From NCBI GenBank assembly GCA_965246995.1, contig OZ252008.1:1860001-1924000 (forward strand): DNA of 64,000 nucleotides, read 5' to 3'. The notes under the pieces are model-generated. The model worked only from the letters and a program-made list of their open reading frames with translations. It was not told where the DNA came from and ran no database searches. Below are positions 1-7,566 of this stretch, piece after piece. Origin of the DNA: VXRJ01 sp965246995 (GTDB taxonomy: Bacteria; Acidobacteriota; Vicinamibacteria; Vicinamibacterales; UBA8438). Each line of letters opens with the position of its first letter. The stretch's first letter is position 1. The position numbers and the translations under genes were made by a program.

Positions 1-41
1 CATCGGCCCGCTTCAGGCTCATTTCTGGATTGGAAAGGACT
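1..41. repeat. terminal inverted repeat of an insertion sequence lying left of the window
   Basis: The first 43 bases are the exact reverse complement of 60084-60126, the left end of the complete insertion sequence at 60086-61521. Allowing for chance identity of two flanking bases, the element end falls at 41. The body of this copy is outside the window. Its transposase would read rightwards and stop about 52 bases from the end, so no transposase codons are visible here. The copy is inverted relative to the one at 60 kb. Confidence 0.9.
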
Positions 42-172
42 GTCGGGGCGAGGCATGGTGGGTTGACAAATCATGCCGTACTATCCGCGCCTTGCGCGGA
101 GTTATCGAACTTATCTGCGCATAGTCTCTCACATCATGTTGACAAGTCCGCACGTGCAGCGGAACATATGTC
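42..172 (+). promoter_or_regulatory. candidate promoter/operator region of the AbiE-type operon
   Basis: This leader is clearly more AT-rich than its surroundings (about 50% GC over 61-180). A TTGACA hexamer at 139-144 is followed 17 bases later by GAACAT (162-167), a weak -10. Used as a promoter it would start transcription at or just before the ATG at 173. A second TTGACA lies at 63-68 without a good -10. An imperfect inverted repeat, TGCGCGGA (93-100) and TCTGCGCA (114-121), could be an operator. AbiEi antitoxins are known to bind inverted repeats in their own promoters. All of this is motif reading only. Confidence 0.3.
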
Positions 173-1000
173 ATGGTTCACGATCGGAGATCCGCCCTGT
201 CTAGCTATGTCAGTGGGCTGCTCTCCGCGGGCCAGACGGTGTTCACCGCCGAGGAAGCCGAGCAGGCGCTCGGCGTCGGGCGCGGCGCGTTCCTGGATGC
301 CGCCGAGCGGCTGCAGCGCCGAGAGGCGCTGCTGAACCCGCGGCAGGGATTCTACGTAGTCGTCCCACCGCAATATGCGTCCTGGGGGGCGCCGCCACCG
401 GCCTGGTATATCGACGCGCTCATGCGCCATGAGGGCCAAGCCTATTACGTCGGGCTCCTCAAGGCGGCGGAGTTGCACGGTGCGACGCATCAGGCGGTCA
501 TGGAGTTTCAGGTCATCTCGGCCAAGCGCCTTCCAAAGATCCGTGCGGGCCGCAATCTGATCGTCTTCTACTTCCGCAAGGATGTGGAAGCGGTGACGGC
601 AGCGACCGAGGGTCGCAAGACCGATACCGGCACGATGAAGATCTCCTCGGCCGCGCTGACAGCTCTCGATCTGCTGCGTTACCCGCAGGCGTCCGGCGGC
701 ATCGACAATGTCGCCACGGTCCTCGCCGACCTCGGAGAGAAGATTGATCCCGAGCAACTCGCCGCCCTTTCGGCGCTGGTGGAGCGGCCGGTCGTGCAAC
801 GTCTAGGGCATCTGCTGGAGCAACTCGGCCATGACGCCGTAACGGGGTCAATGCTGAGGGCGTTGCAGGCGCGAGGATCCCTCCCCTGGACAGAGCTCGA
901 CCGGCAGGAGGTAGGGGACCCGGACTTCGAGCCTGAACCGCAGAAGCGCGATCCCCGATGGCGCGTCATCGTTCGACGCGTGCCGGAGCCCGACGAATGA
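173..1000 (+). CDS. AbiEi-type antitoxin / transcriptional regulator of a type IV toxin-antitoxin system
   Basis: A 275-residue protein with an N-terminal winged-helix region (about residues 5-60, including TAEEAEQALGVGRGAFLDAA) and a C-terminal domain typical of AbiEi_4-like antitoxins (for example YYVGLLKAAELHGATHQAV near residue 90). In known AbiE systems the N-terminal domain represses the operon and the C-terminal domain neutralises the AbiEii toxin without direct contact. It overlaps the downstream nucleotidyltransferase by four bases (ATGA at 997-1000), the usual AbiE arrangement. The ATG at 173 is the first start after an in-frame stop at 140. It lies only 130 bases from an insertion-sequence end, which fits an accessory locus. 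Family call is from motifs; function is inferred. Confidence 0.8.
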   Translation: MVHDRRSALSSYVSGLLSAGQTVFTAEEAEQALGVGRGAFLDAAERLQRREALLNPRQGFYVVVPPQYASWGAPPPAWYIDALMRHEGQAYYVGLLKAAELHGATHQAVMEFQVISAKRLPKIRAGRNLIVFYFRKDVEAVTAATEGRKTDTGTMKISSAALTALDLLRYPQASGGIDNVATVLADLGEKIDPEQLAALSALVERPVVQRLGHLLEQLGHDAVTGSMLRALQARGSLPWTELDRQEVGDPDFEPEPQKRDPRWRVIVRRVPEPDE

Positions 1001-1860
1001 TCCCGGCGCAGAACATCGTCGCCTGGAGCAATGTCGTTCCCTGGGCCGACCAGCGACAGGTCGAACAGGACCTCATCATCAGCCGCGCACTGGTCGAGAT
1101 CTTCTCGGACGAAATGCTGCGCGAAGCGCTGCGATTTCGCGGCGGGACGGCGCTCAACAAGCTGCACTTCCCGGCGCCGCTACGCTATTCAGAGGATATC
1201 GATCTGATCCGTACTTCCGCTGGTCCGATCGGTCCGATCCTCGATCAGTTGCGAGTCGTACTGGAGCCATGGCTGGGGCGGGCGCAGTTTGATCAGCGCC
1301 AGGTCGCGCCGAAGTTTCGGTTCCGGGTGGAGCCCGAGGATGGCAGCGGCGTGCCGATCCGGCTGAAAATCGAGATCAATACCCGCGAGATCGAAGCTTT
1401 CGATGCACCGACGGCATTGCCGCTGGAGGTCGTGAATCCCTGGTTCTCCGGTAAGGCGGCCATTCCGACATTCTCCCGCGAGGAAATGCTGGCGACCAAG
1501 CTGCGCGCGCTATTGCAGCGTGACAAGGGGCGCGATCTCTACGACCTTGCGCACGCGCTCGAGATCTTCGAGGGCCTCGATATCGACCGCATCGTCGAGA
1601 TATTCGGACGGTATCTGGACCTTTCCGGTCAGGCCGTCTCGCGGGCCCAGGCCGAGGAGCGCATGTTCGCCAAGCTGGCCAATCCGCGCTTCTTGTTCGA
1701 TATGCGTCCATTGCTGCCGGCCGCCCAGGCGGAAGCTCTGACGGACGTGTCGACAGCGGAGTCCTTTCGCCGCGTGTTCACGATCCTTATCGATCGGCTG
1801 CCCGGCGAGCCCTGGCGGAGGACGCTGGCCATGACGGAAAGGTTTGGCATTTCCGGGTGA
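997..1860 (+). CDS. AbiEii-type nucleotidyltransferase toxin
   Basis: A 287-residue protein of the AbiEii/DUF1814 family, the toxin half of type IV toxin-antitoxin systems. The nucleotidyltransferase signature is intact: GGTALNK at residues 49-55 followed by SEDIDL at 65-70, whose two acidic residues would bind metal. The family C-terminal motif is also present (KLRALLQRDKGRDLYDL, about 168-184). AbiEii enzymes transfer nucleotides to RNA targets such as tRNA and stop growth; some protect against phage. An in-frame GTG/ATG 39 bases upstream exists, but the ATG overlapping the antitoxin stop is preferred. No disabling mutation is seen, so the toxin is probably active. Confidence 0.85.
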   Translation: MIPAQNIVAWSNVVPWADQRQVEQDLIISRALVEIFSDEMLREALRFRGGTALNKLHFPAPLRYSEDIDLIRTSAGPIGPILDQLRVVLEPWLGRAQFDQRQVAPKFRFRVEPEDGSGVPIRLKIEINTREIEAFDAPTALPLEVVNPWFSGKAAIPTFSREEMLATKLRALLQRDKGRDLYDLAHALEIFEGLDIDRIVEIFGRYLDLSGQAVSRAQAEERMFAKLANPRFLFDMRPLLPAAQAEALTDVSTAESFRRVFTILIDRLPGEPWRRTLAMTERFGISG

Positions 1861-1876
1861 GAGAGAGCCGACGTTC

Positions 1877-2206
1877 ATGCCCGCTGCATTGGACATTGAC
1901 AAGAAGGCCAATCCGACGATCACTGACGATCACGTGGCTCTCGCCTATGGAGCGAACCAGTACAAGGTCAATTTCACCCAACTCCGCGAGGTCCTCAACA
2001 TGAGCGAATGGGCACAGGCCAACATCCTTGTTGCCGTCGCGGGCAGCGCCAACGATGGCACGTCCGGCGTCAGGGAGGCCGCCGACCAGACCTTGCGGAG
2101 AGAGATCGTGAGGGAGCGGCGGCGCCGGCTGGAGGCCCGAAGAAGACCCGCACGCACTAATATCGTCACCATCGGCGAAGGGCTGAACTTGATCGCGGTG
2201 TTCTGA
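1877..2206 (+). CDS. hypothetical protein, 109 residues, third gene after the AbiE-type pair
   Basis: A short reading frame 16 bases after the toxin stop, with a purine-rich GAGAGAG upstream of its ATG. I do not recognise the protein. It has a polar N-terminal half, no membrane segment or signal peptide, and a very basic stretch near residues 70-90 (RERRRRLEARRRPAR). The basic stretch could mean nucleic-acid binding or an ORF that is not coding. An earlier ATG at 1844 overlaps the toxin. It could be a co-transcribed accessory gene or a spurious frame. Confidence 0.35.
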   Translation: MPAALDIDKKANPTITDDHVALAYGANQYKVNFTQLREVLNMSEWAQANILVAVAGSANDGTSGVREAADQTLRREIVRERRRRLEARRRPARTNIVTIGEGLNLIAVF

Positions 2207-2265
2207 GGCCGCCCGCCCATCGGCAGGGCGAGCGTGGAATGGAGAGTGGGGGAGCCAGAGAAGCG

Positions 2266-4320
2266 ATGAAGTGGAGGTTGATCGCCTGTTTCGGTGTTCT
2301 GACCGTCCTCGGGAGCGAAGCGGCGCTCGGCGCGACCGTCCCGCTGGACGTGCGCGACGTGCGGCCCGGTCCGGCGACGGTGACCGCGGTGGAGGACGGG
2401 GTCGAGGTGATCTGGCCGGACGAGACCGGCCGGGAGTGGAGCGCGACGTTCTCGCTCGACCCCGACCGGCCGCTCATCGAGTCGATTGCGGTCGGCGACG
2501 CCGTCGTGGTGTCCCAGGTGCGGCCGTTCTATCAGGCCGAGACCGGTACGCGGCGGCGCGGGTGGAACGCTTTCTTCGACTTTCCGCCCAGCCATCCCGA
2601 CGGCACCCGGCATGCCCAGGGGGAGTTCAGCCTGCGTTCGGCGACCGCCCGCACGATCGGCGAGCGGGTCGAACTGACGTTCGACGGGCTGCGCATGGGG
2701 GTGTTCGAGGGGGCCGTCGCCTATACCTTCTATCCCGGCAGCCGTCTGATTCACCAGGAGGCGGTGGCCACCACCTATACCGCCAACGTCGCGTACTACT
2801 ACGACGGGGGCTGGGAGATGGCCGCCGACGCGGACCGGACGCCCGGCGGCAACATGCGGACGCGGGTCAGCTACTACGACACCGCCGGCCAACTGCGCCA
2901 CGCCGCCTCGACCGGCTTCGACCCGGAGCGGAAGCCGGTGAAGGTGCGCTACCGCACCCTTGCGGCGACCACCACCGCGGGCAGCGTCGCCGTCTTCCCC
3001 GCGCCGCACCAGTACTTCTTTCCGCGCGACTTCACGTCGAACCTGGGGTACGTCTGGCACCGCTCGTGGCGGGGGCGGGTGTCGCTCGGCATCCGGCAGA
3101 TTGGCGACACCAACTGGCGCTTCTACCCGTGGATGAACGCCCCGCCCGGCGAGACGCAGCGGATGTCGGTGTTCTTCGTGGTGTCCGACGGCGCCGCGGA
3201 GGCGGTGCTCGACGACGTGCTCGCGTTCACCAATCGCGATCGGTTCCGTCCCCTCGACGGCTACAAGACCCTGAGCACCCACTGGCATCTCGCCTACACG
3301 ATGCAGGCGATCGTGCACGGGTTCGATTGGACGCCGCCGTTCAAGCCGGTCCTCAAGGCGATGGGAGTCGATGCCTCGATCATCATGGACTTCCATGGCG
3401 ACGGGAACCCCCGCGATCTCACCGACCGGCGCCTCGACGAGCTCGACGCCTACTTCGGCGCGCTGCGGGCGCAGTCGGAGCCGGACTTCCTGCTGATTCC
3501 GAGCGAGGAGGCCAACGTCCATTTCGGCGGCCACTGGGCGCTCATCTTTCCCCGGCCGGTCTACTGGTTCATGGACCGGCCCGAGGGGGGCGCGTTCGAG
3601 ATGACCCACCCGAAGTACGGCACCGTCTACAGCACCGCCGACGCGGACGAGTTGCTGGAGCTGGTCCGGCGGGAAGGCGGCGTCATGTATCAGACCCACC
3701 CCCGGACGAAGGGCTCGACCGGCTTTCCGGACCGGATCGCGGAGAGCGAGCACTTCCGCGACCCCGCCTATCTCGGCGCGGGGTGGAAGGCGATGCCCTC
3801 AGACCTCTCGACCCCGCGGCTGGGCGAGCGGTCGTTGAACCTGCTCGACGACCTGAGCGTGCAGGGGCTGCGGAAGCGGATCTTCGGCGAGGTCGACGTG
3901 TTCCAGTTCGACGCCACGCACGAGCTGTACGCGCACATGAACATCAACTACGTACGGCTCGACGAGCTGCCGCCGTTCGACCGGTGGGGCGAGGCGGTCG
4001 AGCCGCTGGCTCGGGGCGACTTCTTCACCACCACCGGCGAGGTGCTGCTGCCGGAGGTGGACTTCTCCGCCTCGACCGAGGACCGCCTCGACGTCTGGAT
4101 GGAGGTGGACTGGACGTTCCCCTTGCGCTTCGCGGAGATCGTGTGGGGCGACGAAGCCGGCGGCACGCACCGCGAGGTCACCCCGTTGTCGCGGACGAGG
4201 GCTTTCGGCGCCGGAGGCTTCGCGCTCGCCGCCGACGCCGCCGGCTGGACGTGGGCGCGGGTCGCGGTCTGGGACGTGGCCGGCAACGGCGCGTTCGTCA
4301 ATCCGACATGGCGGGAGTGA
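2266..4320 (+). CDS. secreted PHP-like (CehA/McbA-type) putative metallohydrolase
   Basis: A 684-residue exported protein. The start at 2266 gives a clean signal peptide (Met-Lys-Trp-Arg, then LIACFGVLTVLGSEAALGA); an ATG nine codons upstream would put acidic residues ahead of it and is less likely. Residues 20-310 look like beta-rich sandwich sequence. The C-terminal half carries spaced histidines and acids resembling a PHP phosphoesterase-like site: THWH near 338-341, DFHGD near 375-379, a SEEAN...HFGGHW block near 415-425, and QTHPRTKG near 487. The reaction is unknown. It stands alone and converges on the DUF2911 lipoprotein gene. The fold assignment is inference; export is well supported. 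Confidence 0.6.
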   Translation: MKWRLIACFGVLTVLGSEAALGATVPLDVRDVRPGPATVTAVEDGVEVIWPDETGREWSATFSLDPDRPLIESIAVGDAVVVSQVRPFYQAETGTRRRGWNAFFDFPPSHPDGTRHAQGEFSLRSATARTIGERVELTFDGLRMGVFEGAVAYTFYPGSRLIHQEAVATTYTANVAYYYDGGWEMAADADRTPGGNMRTRVSYYDTAGQLRHAASTGFDPERKPVKVRYRTLAATTTAGSVAVFPAPHQYFFPRDFTSNLGYVWHRSWRGRVSLGIRQIGDTNWRFYPWMNAPPGETQRMSVFFVVSDGAAEAVLDDVLAFTNRDRFRPLDGYKTLSTHWHLAYTMQAIVHGFDWTPPFKPVLKAMGVDASIIMDFHGDGNPRDLTDRRLDELDAYFGALRAQSEPDFLLIPSEEANVHFGGHWALIFPRPVYWFMDRPEGGAFEMTHPKYGTVYSTADADELLELVRREGGVMYQTHPRTKGSTGFPDRIAESEHFRDPAYLGAGWKAMPSDLSTPRLGERSLNLLDDLSVQGLRKRIFGEVDVFQFDATHELYAHMNINYVRLDELPPFDRWGEAVEPLARGDFFTTTGEVLLPEVDFSASTEDRLDVWMEVDWTFPLRFAEIVWGDEAGGTHREVTPLSRTRAFGAGGFALAADAAGWTWARVAVWDVAGNGAFVNPTWRE

Positions 4321-4387
4321 GCTTTCCGGGACGGGCGTCAGGCCGTGCCGATTCGCTGTCGCTGATACTGAATCCGATGGGATGGAC

Positions 4388-4421
4388 CTACCGGGGTAGG
4401 TGGGTGTGCCTACCCCGGTAG
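4388..4421. terminator. perfect 13-bp hairpin between convergent genes
   Basis: CTACCGGGGTAGG (4388-4400) and its exact reverse complement (4409-4421) are separated by an 8-base loop. Each arm also contains a CTACC/GGTAG mini-palindrome. The hairpin lies between the stop at 4320 (plus) and the stop at 4453 (minus), so it is placed to act as a bidirectional terminator or mRNA 3' end protector. It has no U-tract, so classical intrinsic termination is not proven. Confidence 0.6.
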
Positions 4422-4452
4422 TCCAACGGATGGAGGTTTGTGGGTTGAAGTG

Positions 4453-5097
4453 TCAGTGCACCATCAGCGGCACGCTGGCGGTCAGCGTGCCCCAGTCGAA
4501 CGAGAGCGCATCCTCTTCCACAGCGATGACGAGCTGCTCGACCGGCGGATTGAGTTCGCCCACTTCCATCGCGATGTGGGCGAAGTCGTGGTCGCCATTG
4601 TAGGCGGTGCCCCACTGGCCGGTCTCGCTGTTCACGATGAGGTGGAACTCATCGTTCATGTGCGCGGTCCAGAGCGTGTAGTCGCCGGCCGGGATGTGCG
4701 CCTCGCCGATCATCAGGTCGCGGTCGGTACGGAGCGTGGTGGCCTCGTCGGCGCCCAAACGCCAGACGGCGTCGGCCATCGGCGGCACGCTCTCGCCGAC
4801 GACGCGGTCGTTCAGGTACGGCCGGCCGTACTCGATGGTGATGTTGCCCTCGCCGATCCCCCAATGCACACTGACGTGCGGGCTACCGCCGGTTCCCTCG
4901 TGGACGAGGCTGGCGTGACCGCCACCGAGCATCTCCATCTCTTGCGCGCCGGAGTCCGTCTCGGCCTCCATGCCCTCATGGTCCATGGCCGCGGATTCCG
5001 GTTCCTCCGCCATGTCGCCGCCGCCACCGCCGCAAGCAACTGCCGCTGCCAGCAGGGCGCCCAGGATTGAGAGCTTCCAAGACATAGTGGTCCGCAT
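4453..5097 (-). CDS. DUF2911 domain lipoprotein
   Basis: A 214-residue protein starting with a basic Met-Arg-Thr-Thr, a hydrophobic stretch and a lipobox ending in Cys (AAAVACGG), so it is probably lipid-anchored. A Gly/Glu/Met-rich low-complexity linker follows (about residues 20-55). The rest matches the DUF2911 pattern: EYGRPYLNDRVVGE, WRLGADEATTL, IPAGDYTLW, and a C-terminal beta region. The start at 5097 is preferred over one 16 codons upstream because it begins the signal peptide. The molecular role of DUF2911 is not known. A TTCTATAGAA palindrome (5113-5122) sits just upstream. Confidence 0.8.
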   Translation of the reverse strand: MRTTMSWKLSILGALLAAAVACGGGGGDMAEEPESAAMDHEGMEAETDSGAQEMEMLGGGHASLVHEGTGGSPHVSVHWGIGEGNITIEYGRPYLNDRVVGESVPPMADAVWRLGADEATTLRTDRDLMIGEAHIPAGDYTLWTAHMNDEFHLIVNSETGQWGTAYNGDHDFAHIAMEVGELNPPVEQLVIAVEEDALSFDWGTLTASVPLMVH

Positions 5098-5199
5098 CGG
5101 TTTTTCCGCCTTTTCTATAGAAGGAGGGACAATTGCATCCCCCAAAAGAGCCAGTGAGGGGTCAAGAATAACACGCCGCCGCCGCCTCTTCGGGCGTTC

Positions 5200-6136
5200 T
5201 CAGAGGATCCGGCGGCCCAGCGCCGACAGCGCCAGTTCGACGGCCAGCTCGGCCGTTTCGTTCCGGTTGTCGAGCGTCGGGTTGATCTCCACGAGGTCGA
5301 GCGCGCGCAACCGGCCGCTGTCGGCCACCGTCTCCATCAGCAGGTGCGCCTCGCGGTAGCTCAGCCCGCCCCGGACCGGGGTGCCGACGCCTGGCGCAAT
5401 CGACGGATCGCAGACATCCAGGTCGAACGAGACATGGACCCCGGCGGTCCCTTCGCCCGCGAGAGCGAGCGCCTGCGTGGCTACCGCCGCCATTCCGAGA
5501 CGGTCGACCTCCCTTCATCGTGAAGACGGTCGCGCCGGACTCGCGCACCCGGGCGCGTTCCTGCGGGTCGAGACTGCGGATCCCTATCAGCACTACGTTG
5601 TCCGGATCGAGTTGCGAGCGGCCCCGCCGGCCGATCGCCGCCAGTTCCTTCGGTTCGGGGCCGAGAAGCGCGGCGAGCGGCATGCCGTGGACGTTGCCGC
5701 TCGTCGTGGTGTCGGGCGTGTTCATGTCGGCATGCGCATCGACCCAGACCAGGCCGATCCGTTCCCGCTCCCGCCGCGCCGCCGCCACGGTGGCGGCGAC
5801 GGATCCCGCCGCCACGCTATGGTCGCCTCCCACGATGATTGGCAGGGCGCCGGCACGGTGCGCCGCCGATGCGGCGCGATAGAGCTGGCGGCAGACGCGG
5901 GCGATTGGCGCGATGTACTTCTTCCGGGCGTCACTGGGTGACTGCATCTCGGGCGGTGCTATCGCGACATCGCCGCGGTCGGTTACCTGGCAGCCAAGCG
6001 TCGCGATGCGGTCGCCGAGCCGGGCAATGCGCATCGCGGAGGGCCCCATGTCGGTGCCGCGGCGTCCGGCGCCGAGGTCGAGGGGGGCGCCGATGATCTC
6101 GACGGATCGTGTCGCTGCGGTCACCGGCACGGTCAT
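5200..6136 (-). pseudogene. arginase/agmatinase-family gene with a one-base frameshift
   Basis: The N-terminal frame begins at the ATG at 6136 (MTVPVTAATRSVEIIGAPLD) and contains the ureohydrolase metal-site motifs GGDHS and DAHAD. At 5511-5513 a run of three C (GGG in the coding sense) has one base too many. The remaining family sequence (GMAAVATQALAL, then SFDLDVCDP and DLVEINP) continues in another frame to the stop at 5200. Removing one base rejoins the two halves into a roughly 311-residue protein of normal length. Intact members hydrolyse arginine or a related guanidino compound using two Mn ions. It overlaps the hemG stop (ATGA at 6133-6136), so it is the last gene of the hemE-hemG operon. 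Either a recent pseudogene or a homopolymer sequencing error. Confidence 0.8.
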
Positions 6137-7566
6137 GACGTTTGCACCCGGGGAACGCTTCCGGCCGAGTTGCGGCTTTCCTCCAGCGCCGCGCGCGCGG
6201 CGGAACGGCCTGCCGCGACGCAGTCGGGGATGCCGACCCCGCGGAAGGCCGCGCCAATGATGCGGAGACCGGGCAGAGCGGCCAGATGCTCGTCGATCCG
6301 GGCGATCCGATCGAGGTGGCCGACCTCGATCTGCGGATTGGCGTCCGGCCAGCGATAGACCCTCTCCAGTGTCGGCGCGCCACGGATGCCGAGCAGGCGC
6401 GTCAGGTCGTCCCGGACCCGCGCGGTCAGAGCGTCGTCGCTCCGCTCGAGCAGTTCCGGCGCGCGCGCGCCGCCGACGAAGCCGCGCATCAACACCTGAC
6501 CCTCCGGTGCGCGGCCGGGCCACTTCGATGAGATCCAGGTGGCGGCAAGGATGGACAGCGTGGTCTCCGTGCGCGGCACGACGAAGCCCGATCCGTCGAG
6601 CGGATGGGCCACCGCCTCGCGCGGGAAGCCGAGCGCGACGACGGCGCTCGACGTCGTGGAGATGGTCCGGCAGAGGCGCGCCACAGGTTCGCTGAGCTCG
6701 CCGACAAGCTGCGCCGTCGCTTCGACCGGCAGCGCACAGATCACCTGATCGGCAGTCACGTTCGGGGCGCCGCCGGCCATCTGCACGATATACGGTCCGC
6801 CCGGCGGGGAAGTCGCCATGATCCCGGCGACCGCCGTGCCACAGCGGATCGACGCCGGCGGGAGAGCCGTGGCAATGGCGCGGGGCAGGGCCTCCAGACC
6901 TTCCGGCAGCGAGCGGAACGGTCCCTCGCGCCGCGCCGAGGCGCGTGCCGCGTTCACCGCCCGCAGGCCCCGGATCACGCTGCCATGCTCCTGTTCCGCC
7001 GCCACCAGGCGCGGGAAGAGCGCCCGCATCGACAGCCGCTCGACGTCGCCGGCGTGAATGCCGGCGAGGAGCGGTTCGGCCAGGACGTCGACCGCTTCAC
7101 GGCCGAACCGGCGGCGGAAGAACGCGCCGATCGATTCGTCCGCATCCGGCGCCGAACGGCGCCGCTTCGCGAGCTCGAGCCCCATTCGGAGCCGGCCGGG
7201 CCATGACAGATGCTCGCTGCGGGCGAGCGCCGCCAGGCTGGTCGGGATGCCGAACGGTGCGCCGTGCGGAAGGGCGCGGAGCTGGCCGCCGCGCACCACC
7301 CAGGCACGGCGGGGTGGCAGCGTGGGCACCAGGTGGTCGGCGAGGTCCAGATCACGGCACAGTTCAAGGGCTGCCGGCTTTTCCACCAGCAGCGAATCGG
7401 GACCCGTATCGAGGGTGTAACCGTCCACCCGCTCGGTCCGGATCAGGCCGCCGACGCGCGCGGACGATTCGCACAGGATGAACGGAGCGCCCTGCCGGTG
7501 CAGTTCGAAGGCCGCCGCCAAGCCGCTGATCCCTCCGCCGACGATGGCGAACGGGACGTGGTCCAT
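6133..7566 (-). CDS. hemG: protoporphyrinogen oxidase (HemG/HemY type)
   Basis: A 477-residue FAD protein of the oxygen-dependent protoporphyrinogen oxidase family, which makes protoporphyrin IX from protoporphyrinogen IX in heme synthesis. The N-terminus carries the Rossmann FAD motif VGGGISGLAAA (residues 9-19) followed by the conserved VGGLIRTE and DTGPDSLL blocks. The C-terminus has the family FAD-contact region (GAAFRGVGIPDCV). It overlaps hemE by one base (TGATG at 7564-7568) and the arginase-family gene by four bases, so the three genes form one unit. The start at 7566 is fixed by the N-terminal motif. Some databases name this form hemY. Confidence 0.92.
   Translation of the reverse strand: MDHVPFAIVGGGISGLAAAFELHRQGAPFILCESSARVGGLIRTERVDGYTLDTGPDSLLVEKPAALELCRDLDLADHLVPTLPPRRAWVVRGGQLRALPHGAPFGIPTSLAALARSEHLSWPGRLRMGLELAKRRRSAPDADESIGAFFRRRFGREAVDVLAEPLLAGIHAGDVERLSMRALFPRLVAAEQEHGSVIRGLRAVNAARASARREGPFRSLPEGLEALPRAIATALPPASIRCGTAVAGIMATSPPGGPYIVQMAGGAPNVTADQVICALPVEATAQLVGELSEPVARLCRTISTTSSAVVALGFPREAVAHPLDGSGFVVPRTETTLSILAATWISSKWPGRAPEGQVLMRGFVGGARAPELLERSDDALTARVRDDLTRLLGIRGAPTLERVYRWPDANPQIEVGHLDRIARIDEHLAALPGLRIIGAAFRGVGIPDCVAAGRSAARAALEESRNSAGSVPRVQTS

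Noticed and set aside
63..68. First TTGACA as the main AbiE -35 box
   Set aside because: No acceptable -10 hexamer lies 16-18 bases downstream; the second TTGACA at 139 fits better.
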